15,252 bases of DNA from CAYTTA01 sp964440655 (GTDB taxonomy: Bacteria > Bacteroidota > Rhodothermia > Balneolales > Balneolaceae), in the NCBI GenBank assembly GCA_964440655.1, contig CAYTTA010000055.1:1-15252 (forward strand). The letters run 5' to 3'. Under the pieces are notes generated by a model. It saw nothing but the letters and a program-made list of their open reading frames with translations, ran no database searches and was not told the DNA's origin. The position numbers and the translations under genes are program-made. Positions 6,545-13,542 of this stretch are shown piece after piece. Each line of letters starts with the position of its first letter. Within the stretch, counting starts at the first letter, position 1.

Positions 6545-7069
6545 TTATCCTTCAAATACCCTTTTCACACTGATTCCCCGACGCTGAGCCACTTCTATCG
6601 GATCGGAGAGCTCCTTGAGGGCTTCAAAAGCAGCTTTGATCATGTTGTGCGGGTTGGAACTTCCCAGAGATTTTGAAAGGATGTTCTGGATTCCGGAGAC
6701 GTCCAGCAGAGCTTTGACAGCTCCCCCTGCAATTACTCCCGTACCCTCGGAAGCAGGTCTCAGAACCACTTTCCCGGCACCGGCACGACCGATAACCTCA
6801 TGGTGAATACTTCCCGATTTGGTGATCGGGATGCGGATCAGATTTTTCTTGGCATTCTCGAATCCTTTCTGGATCGCATCGGAGACTTCGTTGGCTTTTC
6901 CCAGTCCATGGCCGACCACACCTTCCCCGTTACCAACCACAACAATGGCGTTGAATCCGAATCGGCGCCCCCCTTTGACCACTTTGGCCACTCGGTTGAT
7001 CTGAACCAGTTTCTCCTCCAGGTTCAGATTGGCTGCCGGAATATTCTGTTTTCTTCTGATCTTAGGCAT
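6545..7069 (-). CDS. rpsE: 30S ribosomal protein S5
   Basis: A 174-residue S5, part of the mRNA entry channel with S3 and S4 and important for decoding accuracy. Seen: the double-stranded RNA-binding-type N-terminal domain with RVAKVVKGGRRFGFNAIVVV (26-45) and GNGEGVVGHGLGKANEV (46-62), then the S5 C-terminal domain with LRPASEGTGVIAGGAVKALL (103-122). The C-terminus PIEVAQRRGISVKRVFEG is normal. The next gene in most bacteria is rpmD (L30), but the stop at 6545 is followed after only 30 nt by rplO. Confidence 0.98.
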   Translation of the reverse strand: MPKIRRKQNIPAANLNLEEKLVQINRVAKVVKGGRRFGFNAIVVVGNGEGVVGHGLGKANEVSDAIQKGFENAKKNLIRIPITKSGSIHHEVIGRAGAGKVVLRPASEGTGVIAGGAVKALLDVSGIQNILSKSLGSSNPHNMIKAAFEALKELSDPIEVAQRRGISVKRVFEG

Positions 7070-7086
7070 GAAAATCCAGTTGTTGA

Positions 7087-7455
7087 TTAAAAATCGAGTC
7101 CACCTTCACGTGCGCCTTCGGCCGCTGCCTTCACAATTCCATGATATTTGTACCCGCTCCGGTCGAAGACCACCTTTGAGAGGCCCCGCTCCCGTGCCCC
7201 CTCTGCCAGCTTCTTCCCCAGAATAGCGGCCCGTTCAATACGTGACTTCCCGGACAGCTCCTCCTTCATCGTTTTGGAGTCGGTTGTAACGGCCAGTATC
7301 GTTCTTCCGTTCTCGTCATCTATCAGCTGAAGATAGACATGTTTGTTGCTCTTGAAAATCGAGAGCCGCGGCCTCTCTGCGGTTCCGCGAACGATCGCAC
7401 GGATCCGCCGCCGTATTCTGTTTCTTCGCTGCGTCTTAATCTTGGTTCTGTCCAT
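7087..7455 (-). CDS. rplR: 50S ribosomal protein L18
   Basis: A 122-residue L18, which with L5 and L25-type proteins binds 5S rRNA in the central protuberance. Seen: a very basic N-terminus with RRNRIRRRIRAIVRGTAERPRLSIFKSNKHVYLQLIDD spanning residues 10-47, the middle RAAILGKKLAEGARERGL and the end FDRSGYKYHGIVKAAAEGAREGGLDF, which is the standard L18 C-terminus. The length is typical. It starts 13 nt after rplF; only a weak GGG lies at the start. Confidence 0.98.
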   Translation of the reverse strand: MDRTKIKTQRRNRIRRRIRAIVRGTAERPRLSIFKSNKHVYLQLIDDENGRTILAVTTDSKTMKEELSGKSRIERAAILGKKLAEGARERGLSKVVFDRSGYKYHGIVKAAAEGAREGGLDF

Positions 7456-7468
7456 CCCGTTCTATCCG

Positions 7469-8023
7469 TTATTTAGCGGCTGATTTTCCAGCTTTTCTTC
7501 TGACTTGTTCATCCAGGTAGCGAATCCCTTTCCCTTTGTAGGGCTCCGGCTTCCGCAGGGAGCGGATTTTGGCAGCCACCTGCCCGACCAGATCCTTGTT
7601 GATTCCACTTACACGGATGATGGGATTCTTCCGGGTTTTGGTATCCACCTCCAGAGAGATCCCTTCCGGAGGCACAAAAAAGATCGGATGGGAGAAGCCG
7701 AGGTGCAATTCAAGAACCTCACCGCTCAGGGCCGCCCGGAAACCGACCCCAATCACTTCCAGTTGAACCGTAAATCCTTCTGTAACACCGGTGACCATAT
7801 TGTTGATCAGCGAGCGGTACAGGCCGTGCAGAGAGCGGTGTTCCTTGCTGTCAGAAGCCCGGGTAACCAGCAGCTCGCCATTGCTCTTCTCAACCCGTAT
7901 TGCGGGGTGAAGCCGCAGAGAGTCCGTACCTTTGGCACCCTTGACAGTAATCAGGTTGTCCGCCTCGATGCTTAACTCGACGTTGTCGCTGATGGGTACC
8001 GGTTGGTTTCCTATTCTGGACAT
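7469..8023 (-). CDS. rplF: 50S ribosomal protein L6
   Basis: A 184-residue L6 made of two homologous alpha/beta repeats, located near the GTPase-associated centre and the sarcin-ricin loop. Seen: MSRIGNQPVPISDNVEL at the start, ITVKGAKGTDSLRLHP in repeat 1, EGFTVQLEVIGVGFRA at the repeat junction, LHLGFSHPIFFVPPEGI in repeat 2 and the end RKPEPYKGKGIRYLDEQVRRKAGKSA. The length is close to the usual 175-185. An AGGAAA abuts the ATG. It follows rpsH by 19 nt. Confidence 0.98.
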   Translation of the reverse strand: MSRIGNQPVPISDNVELSIEADNLITVKGAKGTDSLRLHPAIRVEKSNGELLVTRASDSKEHRSLHGLYRSLINNMVTGVTEGFTVQLEVIGVGFRAALSGEVLELHLGFSHPIFFVPPEGISLEVDTKTRKNPIIRVSGINKDLVGQVAAKIRSLRKPEPYKGKGIRYLDEQVRRKAGKSAAK

Positions 8024-8042
8024 TTTCCTGAAATCGTTTCAA

Positions 8043-8438
8043 TTAATAGATCGTGCAGAGGATCTCTCCGCCCACATTGAGTTTCTTCGCTTCCTTGTCT
8101 GTCATCAGACCCATGGAGGTGGAGAGGATCACAATACCCAGTCCGTTTCTGGAGCGGGGGATCTCTGTTGCTTTCGCATACGTTCTCAGACCGGGCTTCG
8201 AGAGCCGCTTGATTTCGCGGATCACAGGCTGCCCGTACGCATCATACTTCAGAAAAATGCGGAGAACCCCCTGCTTCTGGTCATCAATATCGATGAACCG
8301 GCTCACATATCCCTTGTCTACCAGAATGCGGGTAAGCGCCCGTTTGATCTTGGAGGCGGGGATATCCACCTTCCTGTGACCGGCACGCTGTGCATTCCGG
8401 ATGCGGGTCAAATAATCTGCAATGGGATCAGTATGCAT
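8043..8438 (-). CDS. rpsH: 30S ribosomal protein S8
   Basis: A 131-residue S8, a primary 16S rRNA-binding protein of the 30S platform. Seen: DPIADYLTRIRNAQRAGHRKVDIPASKIK at the N-terminus, IKRLSKPGLRTYAKATEIPR in the middle, and the diagnostic end GLGIVILSTSMGLMTDKEAKKLNVGGEILCTIY. In gammaproteobacteria S8 is the translational repressor of the spc cluster; I do not see the matching mRNA site here. The nearest GGAG is about 12 nt before the ATG, rather far for a ribosome-binding site. Confidence 0.98.
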   Translation of the reverse strand: MHTDPIADYLTRIRNAQRAGHRKVDIPASKIKRALTRILVDKGYVSRFIDIDDQKQGVLRIFLKYDAYGQPVIREIKRLSKPGLRTYAKATEIPRSRNGLGIVILSTSMGLMTDKEAKKLNVGGEILCTIY

Positions 8439-8458
8439 AGATATCTATCTCCAGAGTT

Positions 8459-8728
8459 TTACCAGCTAGCTTTTCGGATACCGGGAATCTTGCCATCAAG
8501 AGCCAGCTCCCGGAATTTGATGCGGGAAATTCCATACTTGCCGACATAGCCGCGGGATCGCCCGGTAAGGCTGCACCGGTTCCGAATCCGTACCGGACTG
8601 GAATTCCGGGGAAGTTTCTGCAGACCTTCGTAGTCTCCCGCCTCCTTGAGCTGTCGCCGCTTTTCTTCATATTTGGCGGCCAGTTCCATTCTTTTCTTGT
8701 TTCTTGCGATCCAGGATTTTTTAGCCAT
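8459..8728 (-). CDS. rpsN: 30S ribosomal protein S14, zinc-free type
   Basis: An 89-residue S14 of the longer zinc-independent class, located in the 30S head near S10 and S3. Seen: MAKKSWIARNKKR at the N-terminus, LPRNSSPVRIRNRCSLTGRSRGY across residues 39-61, and GISRIKFRELALDGKIPGIRKASW to the end. Only one cysteine is present in the NRCSLTGR stretch, so the CxxC...CxxC zinc ribbon of the short form is absent. A GGAG lies just 3-4 nt before the ATG. It fits with zinc-free L36 and S4 in the same cluster. Confidence 0.98.
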   Translation of the reverse strand: MAKKSWIARNKKRMELAAKYEEKRRQLKEAGDYEGLQKLPRNSSPVRIRNRCSLTGRSRGYVGKYGISRIKFRELALDGKIPGIRKASW

Positions 8729-8739
8729 GACTCCGCTTC

Positions 8740-9297
8740 TTAATGAGATTCTCTTTTTACAAAGGGCATTCCGAAATGCTTCAGCAGTGCAAATGCCTGC
8801 TCATCCGATTTGGCATTGGTCACGAAGGTGATATCCATCCCGTGGATGCGGTCCACATTATCGACATTGATCTCCGGGAAGATCGTGTGCTCCCTGATTC
8901 CAAGCGTGTAGTTCCCTTTCCCGTCAAAACTCCTGTCGGGCACACCCTGAAAGTCCCTTGTCCGGGGCAGAGCCAGGTTGATCAGCCGATCCAGGAATTC
9001 ATACATCATCTTGTCGCGCAGGGTCACTTTGCAACCGATCGGCATTCCTTCACGCAATTTGAAGTTGGAGACCGATCTTCTGGCCCGTGTCGTGACCGGC
9101 CGCTGTCCGGTAATGGTCGCGACATTCTCAACCACCGAATCCAGAAGTTTCCCATTTTCAATTGCCTGCCCGACACCTACGTTGATCACAATCTTCTGCA
9201 GTACAGGCACCGCCATCAGATTTCCGATACCGAACTCTTCGGCCATCTTCGGGCGGATTTCATTCTTGTAAGCCGTTTTCAGTCTTGGTTCCGACAT
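8740..9297 (-). CDS. rplE: 50S ribosomal protein L5
   Basis: A 185-residue L5, which binds 5S rRNA, touches the P-site tRNA T-loop and forms bridge B1b with S13. Seen: KIVINVGVGQAIENGKLLDS (35-54), the 5S-binding ITGQRPVTTRARRSVSNFKL region (62-81), GMPIGCKVTLR (84-94), PRTRDFQGV and the late HGMDITFVTNAKSDEQAF (152-169). The length is standard. In E. coli the start of this gene carries the S8 repressor site; I compared the first 40 nt here and saw no convincing mimic of the S8 rRNA site. Confidence 0.98.
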   Translation of the reverse strand: MSEPRLKTAYKNEIRPKMAEEFGIGNLMAVPVLQKIVINVGVGQAIENGKLLDSVVENVATITGQRPVTTRARRSVSNFKLREGMPIGCKVTLRDKMMYEFLDRLINLALPRTRDFQGVPDRSFDGKGNYTLGIREHTIFPEINVDNVDRIHGMDITFVTNAKSDEQAFALLKHFGMPFVKRESH

Positions 9298-9311
9298 GGT
9301 TTACCCACTTT

Positions 9312-9665
9312 CTATTTGTCTATTACTTCTCCGCTCGACTTGGCATAACGCACCCAGCGTGAACGGCCTGCATCCTCAATCTTCTTGCGACCTACACGTG
9401 TTGGTTCACCGGTGGTCGGATCGATCACCATCACATTGGAGACGTGAATCGGTGCCTCACGGCGCAGCCGGCCACCCTGGGGGTTCTCCTGGGTCGGTTT
9501 TTCATGGTGCGTCCGCATGTTGATTCCTTCGATCAGCACACGACTCCGGTTCGGGAATACAGCCAGAACACGCCCCCGCTTTCCTTTGTCGTTTCCGGCG
9601 ATCACCAGAACCTCGTCGCCTTTCTTAACATGAAGTTTCGGTTGACTGTTGAATTTCCTCGGCAT
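9312..9665 (-). CDS. rplX: 50S ribosomal protein L24
   Basis: A 117-residue L24, an assembly initiator of the 50S subunit located at the tunnel exit. The KOW motif is at about residues 14-41 (KKGDEVLVIAGNDKGKRGRV), followed by EGINMRTHHEKPTQENPQGG (47-65) and IHVSNVMVIDPTTGEPTRVG (73-92). It is slightly longer than the E. coli protein, within the normal range. A clear AGGAG lies 7 nt before the ATG. It precedes rplE by 14 nt. Confidence 0.98.
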   Translation of the reverse strand: MPRKFNSQPKLHVKKGDEVLVIAGNDKGKRGRVLAVFPNRSRVLIEGINMRTHHEKPTQENPQGGRLRREAPIHVSNVMVIDPTTGEPTRVGRKKIEDAGRSRWVRYAKSSGEVIDK

Positions 9666-9677
9666 AATAACTCCTGG

Positions 9678-10046
9678 TTAGAGCACCTCAGGCGCCAGTG
9701 AAACGATTCGCATGAAATTTCTCTCACGGAGTTCACGCGCTACCGGCCCGAAAATACGGGTGCCGATCGGTTCACGATCCTTGTTGACAATGACAGCGGC
9801 ATTCTCATCGAAACGGATATAGCTTCCGTCCCGTCGTCGGATCTCTTTTTTGGTCCGAACAACAACCGCCGTAACAACCTCCCCCTTCTTGACCGTACCG
9901 CCGGGGATGGAGGCTTTCACCGAACAGGAGATCAGATCCCCAACACGGGCGTACCGTCTTCCGGAGTCGCCCAGAACCCTGATACACTGGACTTTCCGTG
10001 CCCCGCTGTTGTCGGCAACATTGAGTTTGGTTTGCATCTGAATCAT
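9678..10046 (-). CDS. rplN: 50S ribosomal protein L14
   Basis: A 122-residue L14, which forms an inter-subunit bridge with 16S rRNA and is the binding site for RsfS in other bacteria. Seen: MIQMQTKLNVADNSGARKVQ at the start, RRYARVGDLI, KGEVVTAVVVRTKKEIRR, and GTRIFGPVARELRERNFMRI with the conserved end SLAPEVL. The start at 10046 matches the family (MIQ), so the internal ATG three codons later is not needed. In the classic arrangement this is the first gene of the spc cluster; here it follows rpsQ by 18 nt with no visible terminator or promoter. Confidence 0.99.
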   Translation of the reverse strand: MIQMQTKLNVADNSGARKVQCIRVLGDSGRRYARVGDLISCSVKASIPGGTVKKGEVVTAVVVRTKKEIRRRDGSYIRFDENAAVIVNKDREPIGTRIFGPVARELRERNFMRIVSLAPEVL

Positions 10047-10064
10047 GAGAACACCCTGAATCTT

Positions 10065-10328
10065 TTATTTTGCCCGTTCAAGCACTTCGACCAGACGCCA
10101 TGATTTGCGCTTGGAAAGCGGCCGCGTAGCCATGATGAGAACCTTGTCTCCTTCCCTGGCCTCGTTATTCTCATCATGGGCCATGTACTTGGTCGTCTTT
10201 TTGATAAACTTGCTGTAAATCGGATGCTTTACCTGGCGGACCACTTCCACCACAATGCTTTTGTCCATCCGGTCACTGACAACCTGCCCGGTCCGTGTTC
10301 TGCGCTGTGCTCGTTCCTTCTGTGCCAT
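10065..10328 (-). CDS. rpsQ: 30S ribosomal protein S17
   Basis: An 87-residue S17, an OB-fold protein that nucleates assembly of the 30S body. Seen: RTRTGQVVSDRMDKSIVVEV (11-30), the KHPIYSKFIKKTTKYMAHDE region (34-53), and the end REGDKVLIMATRPLSKRKSWRLVEVLERA. The length and domain order are typical. It begins 2 nt after the rpmC stop (TAG-AT-ATG) with no independent Shine-Dalgarno sequence, consistent with re-initiation by ribosomes finishing rpmC. Confidence 0.98.
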   Translation of the reverse strand: MAQKERAQRRTRTGQVVSDRMDKSIVVEVVRQVKHPIYSKFIKKTTKYMAHDENNEAREGDKVLIMATRPLSKRKSWRLVEVLERAK

Positions 10329-10330
10329 AT

Positions 10331-10534
10331 CTATTCAGCACTCCGTTTTTCATTGATAATCGTTTTGATCCGTGCAATCTCCCGCCTGGTCAGTTTCAGG
10401 CGGCTCGGATTTTCGAGCTGACCGGTCACTGCCTTGTTGAACTTCAGATCCTGGAGGAGTCTGGTTTCATCCTTCAACCGTGCTTCCAGTTCAGTCAGAG
10501 AGAGATCACGCAATTCGTGTGCTTTCATATCCAT
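10331..10534 (-). CDS. rpmC: 50S ribosomal protein L29
   Basis: A 67-residue L29, a two-helix protein next to L23 at the exit site. It is recognised by MKAHELRDLSLTELEARLKD followed by LQDLKFNKAVTGQLENPSRL and REIARIKTIINEKR, the standard antiparallel helical hairpin. Two starts are possible: ATG at 10534 (reported) or ATG at 10528, which gives an MKA start closer to most family members. The leader GGGATGGAT precedes the second ATG. It ends only 2 nt before the rpsQ start, so coupling is likely. Confidence 0.96.
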   Translation of the reverse strand: MDMKAHELRDLSLTELEARLKDETRLLQDLKFNKAVTGQLENPSRLKLTRREIARIKTIINEKRSAE

Positions 10535-10541
10535 CCCGGTT

Positions 10542-10964
10542 TTACTGGCCGTCGTAATCGCGGCGCATCACAAATTTCGTTTTGATCGGCAGTTTTTGAG
10601 AAGCTCTTCTCAGAGCCTCTCTCGCCTTTTCTTCGCTTACACCGGAAATCTCAAACAGGATTCTTCCGGGTTTGACCGCTGCCACCCAGTGGTCCAGGGC
10701 ACCTTTCCCTTTACCCATTCGGGTTTCGGCTGGCTTTGAGGTAACGGGCCTGTCCGGGAAGATCCGGATAAAGGTCTTGCCCTCGCGCTGAAGCGAACGT
10801 GAAATGGCGATCCGGCATGCTTCAATCTGTCTGGAGGTAATGAACCGTGGCTCGAGCGCCTTCAGTCCAAAATCTCCGAATGACAGGGTGTGTCCTCTCT
10901 GGGAATTCCCTTTCAGGTTGTCCCGATGGACTCTTCGTCGGTGTATACGTCTTGGTTCTAGCAT
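10542..10964 (-). CDS. rplP: 50S ribosomal protein L16
   Basis: A 140-residue L16, a late-assembling 50S protein near the A-site tRNA elbow. Seen: SFGDFGLKALEPRFITSRQIEACR across residues 28-51, the conserved FIRIFPDRPVTSKPAETRMGKGKG region (66-88), and LPIKTKFVMRR near the end. Arg82 aligns with the E. coli Arg81 that YcfD hydroxylates; whether that enzyme exists here is unknown. A GGAAGGG lies about 6 nt before the ATG. It follows rpsC by 17 nt and precedes rpmC by 7 nt. Confidence 0.98.
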   Translation of the reverse strand: MLEPRRIHRRRVHRDNLKGNSQRGHTLSFGDFGLKALEPRFITSRQIEACRIAISRSLQREGKTFIRIFPDRPVTSKPAETRMGKGKGALDHWVAAVKPGRILFEISGVSEEKAREALRRASQKLPIKTKFVMRRDYDGQ

Positions 10965-10981
10965 GTCAACCCTTCCGGTGG

Positions 10982-11725
10982 TTAATTACTGCGGCTTCTG
11001 CGTCGGGAGCGTCTCGACTTCCGGCCGTCATCACCGCCACGTCGTGATCGTTGGGATTCTTCCTGTGCGGATGCACCGGCACCCGGGCTCAGGTCCACAT
11101 CACCGATGATTTCGCCTTTGAAGATCCAGACCATCACCCCGATCGCTCCGTAGATGGTAAACGCGGTTGCCTGGGCATAATCAATATCGGCCCGCAGTGT
11201 GTGCAGGGGAACACGCCCCTCCTTGTACTGCTCGATTCGTGCCATCTCGGCGCCACCCAGCCGGCCGGCGCAACGGATCTTGATTCCCTTGGCACCCATA
11301 CGCATAGCAGAGGAGATAGCAGTCTTCATCGCCCGTCGGAACGAGATCCGGGCTTCCAGCTGCTGTGCGATATTCTGGGCAACGAGGCTGGCATCCAGTT
11401 CAGGACGCTTGATCTCGCTTACATTGATCTGGACTTCTTTGCTGGTGATTTTCTTCAGCTCTTCACGGAGCAGCTCGATCTGCTCACCACCCTTTCCGAT
11501 AATCACACCGGGACGGGAGGTATAGAGGGTAAGAAGTATCCGTTTTGGCGTCCGTTCAATGATGACGTTGGAGAGCCCGCCATTTTTAAGCCGTGTCCGG
11601 AGGTATTCCCGCAGACGGGTATCCTCATGAAGCATGGCCGCTTCATTCTCTTCCGAGTACCAGTTGGCGTCCCATCCTTTGATGATGCCGAGCCTGAGTC
11701 CGATTGGATTTGTCTTTTGTCCCAA
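10982..11725 (-). CDS. rpsC: 30S ribosomal protein S3, with Arg/Ser-rich tail
   Basis: A 247-residue S3, which lines the mRNA entry channel and contributes to ribosomal helicase activity. Seen: MGQKTNPIGLRLGI at the N-terminus, the KH-type RNA-binding motif RPGVIIGKGGEQIE (71-84, GxxG loop about 77-80), and the S3 C-terminal domain with RCAGRLGGAEMARIE (151-165) and GRVPLHTLRADIDYA (170-184). The start is TTG at 11725; the encoded N-terminus matches the family exactly and no ATG alternative fits. After about residue 213 comes a roughly 33-residue low-complexity tail rich in Gly, Gln, Arg and Ser (DGRKSRRSRRRSRSN at the end). Such tails vary widely among lineages and probably contact rRNA or are disordered. 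Confidence 0.98.
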   Translation of the reverse strand: MGQKTNPIGLRLGIIKGWDANWYSEENEAAMLHEDTRLREYLRTRLKNGGLSNVIIERTPKRILLTLYTSRPGVIIGKGGEQIELLREELKKITSKEVQINVSEIKRPELDASLVAQNIAQQLEARISFRRAMKTAISSAMRMGAKGIKIRCAGRLGGAEMARIEQYKEGRVPLHTLRADIDYAQATAFTIYGAIGVMVWIFKGEIIGDVDLSPGAGASAQEESQRSRRGGDDGRKSRRSRRRSRSN

Positions 11726-11741
11726 AACAGTTCCCGTTTAT

Positions 11742-12122
11742 TCAGTTATCATTTTCATCTTTCCGGGCAACCACAACGGTAATGTGACAGCTCCGCTTCA
11801 GAATCCGGTTTGCCCGGCCCTGAGCGCGGGGGCGGATCCTCTTCAGCGTCACCCCTTCATCGACCATGATGGTCTTGATCACCAGCATATCATCTTCCAG
11901 CCGCTCATCCTCAAACCGGTCCCGCAGGTTCGCTGCAGCCGACTTGATCACTTTCGCCACATCCGGGGCGCTCCCCTTCTTGGCAAACTCCAACCGTTTC
12001 AGGGCCCGGTCAACCCGTTCGCCCCGTACTGCATCGGCAACCAGCCGTACCTTTCGTGGGGCTTTCCGGAGATGCCGCTGTACGGCACGGGCTTCATAAA
12101 TCTGAGTATCCATCGTTGCCAT
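11742..12122 (-). CDS. rplV: 50S ribosomal protein L22
   Basis: A 126-residue L22. The globular part is on the subunit surface and a long beta-hairpin lines the exit tunnel, where macrolide-resistance mutations occur in other bacteria. Seen: EARAVQRHLRKAPRKVRLVADAVRG (10-34) and the hairpin region LKRIRPRAQGRANRILKR (93-110), apparently unaltered. Two in-frame ATGs are possible: 12122 (used here) and 12113, three codons later. Neither has a Shine-Dalgarno match and the family N-terminus is variable, so the choice is open. It ends 16 nt before rpsC. Confidence 0.98.
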   Translation of the reverse strand: MATMDTQIYEARAVQRHLRKAPRKVRLVADAVRGERVDRALKRLEFAKKGSAPDVAKVIKSAAANLRDRFEDERLEDDMLVIKTIMVDEGVTLKRIRPRAQGRANRILKRSCHITVVVARKDENDN

Positions 12123-12131
12123 TGCTGTCTG

Positions 12132-12401
12132 TTATTTACCTTTCTTCATCGGATGTCCGCGGAACGTGCGGGTGGGCGCGAATTCACCCAGTTTGTGACC
12201 AACCATGTTCTCGGTGATATAGACAGGAATGAACTGTTTCCCGTTGTGCACCGCCAGAGTCAGGCCTACAAAATCGGGTGTGATCATCGAGCTCCTGGAC
12301 CAGGTCTTGATGACACCCTTCTTGCCGCCCTTTTTCATCTTGTCGATCTTCCGCTGCAACTTGTAATGGACGTAAGGTCCTTTTTTTAACGAACGTGGCA
12401 T
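12132..12401 (-). CDS. rpsS: 30S ribosomal protein S19
   Basis: An 89-residue S19, which forms part of the 30S head with S13 and contacts the A-site finger region and tRNA. It is recognised by the start PRSLKKGPYV, then KTWSRSSMITPDFVGLT (47-63), HNGKQFIPVYITENMVGHKLGEF across the middle, and the end PTRTFRGHPMKKGK. The length is typical. It lies 15 nt after rplB and 9 nt before rplV. No purine-rich ribosome-binding sequence precedes the ATG. Confidence 0.98.
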   Translation of the reverse strand: MPRSLKKGPYVHYKLQRKIDKMKKGGKKGVIKTWSRSSMITPDFVGLTLAVHNGKQFIPVYITENMVGHKLGEFAPTRTFRGHPMKKGK

Positions 12402-12416
12402 ATCAGCTTGCTGGAT

Positions 12417-13241
12417 TTAGCGTTTTCTGCTCTGGACAATGAACCGGTTGGAAAGTTTCTTCCGGTTACGGGTCTTCTTCCCTTTCGTATAGACACCCCA
12501 TGGAGATCTTGGATGCCCTCCTGAAGCCTTCCCTTCACCACCACCCATCGGGTGATCGACCGGGTTTTTCGCCACACCACGAGTGATCGGTCTGCGTCCG
12601 AGCCAGCGTGATCTACCCGCCTTCCCGGCTGTCGTGTTGAAGTGCTCCGGATTGCTGGTTGATCCAACGGTTGCATAGCAGGTTCCCAGGACCATCCGTA
12701 CTTCACCGGAGGGAAGCTTTACCGTCACAAATTTTTCGGTCTTGGCGACAAGCTGGGCGACGGTGCCCGCACTGCGGCAGAGCTGCCCCCCTCTTCCGGG
12801 TTCCAGCTCGATGTTGTGGATGAATGTTCCCAGCGGCATGTTCTTCATCGGCATCGCATTCCCTCTGTCGGGCGCGACCTGCTCTCCACTGATCACCGTA
12901 TCACCCACCTTGAGTCCGTTCGGAGCGATGATATATCTTTTCTCACCATCACGGTAGGCGATCAGGGCAATACGTGCAGTCCGGTTCGGATCGTATTCAA
13001 TGGTCTGGACTTTCCCCGGAATGTCATGCTTGTTCCGTCTGAAGTCGATGACCCTCAGTTTGCGCTTGTGCCCTCCACCCAGACCGCGGGTTGTGATCCG
13101 TCCGCGGTTGTTTCGCCCACCGCTGCGGCCGATCCCTTTCGTCTTGGACTTGAGAGGGCGGCTTGCCGTCACCTCATCAAAAAGAGGTGCGATACGGTGG
13201 CGTTGCCCGGGGGTGGTCGGTTTTAGCTGTTTCGTTGCCAT
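12417..13241 (-). CDS. rplB: 50S ribosomal protein L2
   Basis: A 274-residue L2, one of the most conserved large-subunit proteins, needed for subunit joining and for the architecture of the peptidyl transferase centre. Seen: the N-terminal OB-fold region with GRNNRGRITTRGLGGGHKR (42-60), the SH3-like middle with MPLGTFIHNIELEPGRGGQL (135-154), and the C-terminal NPVDHPMGGGEG (226-237). His230 aligns with the E. coli His229 implicated in peptidyl transfer. There is no Shine-Dalgarno-like sequence in the AT-rich 10 nt before the ATG. Confidence 0.99.
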   Translation of the reverse strand: MATKQLKPTTPGQRHRIAPLFDEVTASRPLKSKTKGIGRSGGRNNRGRITTRGLGGGHKRKLRVIDFRRNKHDIPGKVQTIEYDPNRTARIALIAYRDGEKRYIIAPNGLKVGDTVISGEQVAPDRGNAMPMKNMPLGTFIHNIELEPGRGGQLCRSAGTVAQLVAKTEKFVTVKLPSGEVRMVLGTCYATVGSTSNPEHFNTTAGKAGRSRWLGRRPITRGVAKNPVDHPMGGGEGKASGGHPRSPWGVYTKGKKTRNRKKLSNRFIVQSRKR

Positions 13242-13251
13242 GATTCAAATT

Positions 13252-13542
13252 CTAGATTTCACTGAAGAAGTCGATTTCCCCTTCTTTCAGGGTTACAATT
13301 GCTTTTTTCCAGACCGGGCTCCGCCCGTCAACATAGCCGCCCCTGGCAAACCTGCCCTTCGGCTTGGAAGGAACAATCATGGTATTGACCCGTGCCACTT
13401 TCACATCCGGGTATCGCTCTTCGATCGCCCGTTTGATCTGCGGCTTGGTAGCGTTCCTTGCCACCTTGAAGGCATACTGCTTCTGCTCTTCCTGAAGTCG
13501 GGTCAGCTTCTCGGTAATCAGCGGTTTTTCAATAATGGTCAT
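13252..13542 (-). CDS. rplW: 50S ribosomal protein L23
   Basis: A 96-residue L23, which sits at the polypeptide exit and docks trigger factor, SRP and the SecYEG translocon. Seen: IIEKPLITEKLTRL at the N-terminus, the helix NATKPQIKRAIEERY (30-44), and the loop region KPKGRFARGGYVDG (60-73) before the last strand. The length is normal for bacterial L23. The ATG overlaps the rplD stop (ATGA), and a strong GGAGG lies about 9 nt upstream inside the acidic codons that end L4, so one sequence serves as both coding and ribosome-binding site. Confidence 0.98.
   Translation of the reverse strand: MTIIEKPLITEKLTRLQEEQKQYAFKVARNATKPQIKRAIEERYPDVKVARVNTMIVPSKPKGRFARGGYVDGRSPVWKKAIVTLKEGEIDFFSEI

Noticed and set aside
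9258..9311. S8 repressor site at the rplX-rplE junction, as in the E. coli spc operon
   Set aside because: I compared the junction and the first codons of rplE with the E. coli site and found no convincing helix with the S8 recognition core.
8743..9348. A 201-codon plus-strand open frame opposite rplE
   Set aside because: Antisense to a complete L5 gene and without recognisable motifs or a plausible ribosome-binding context.
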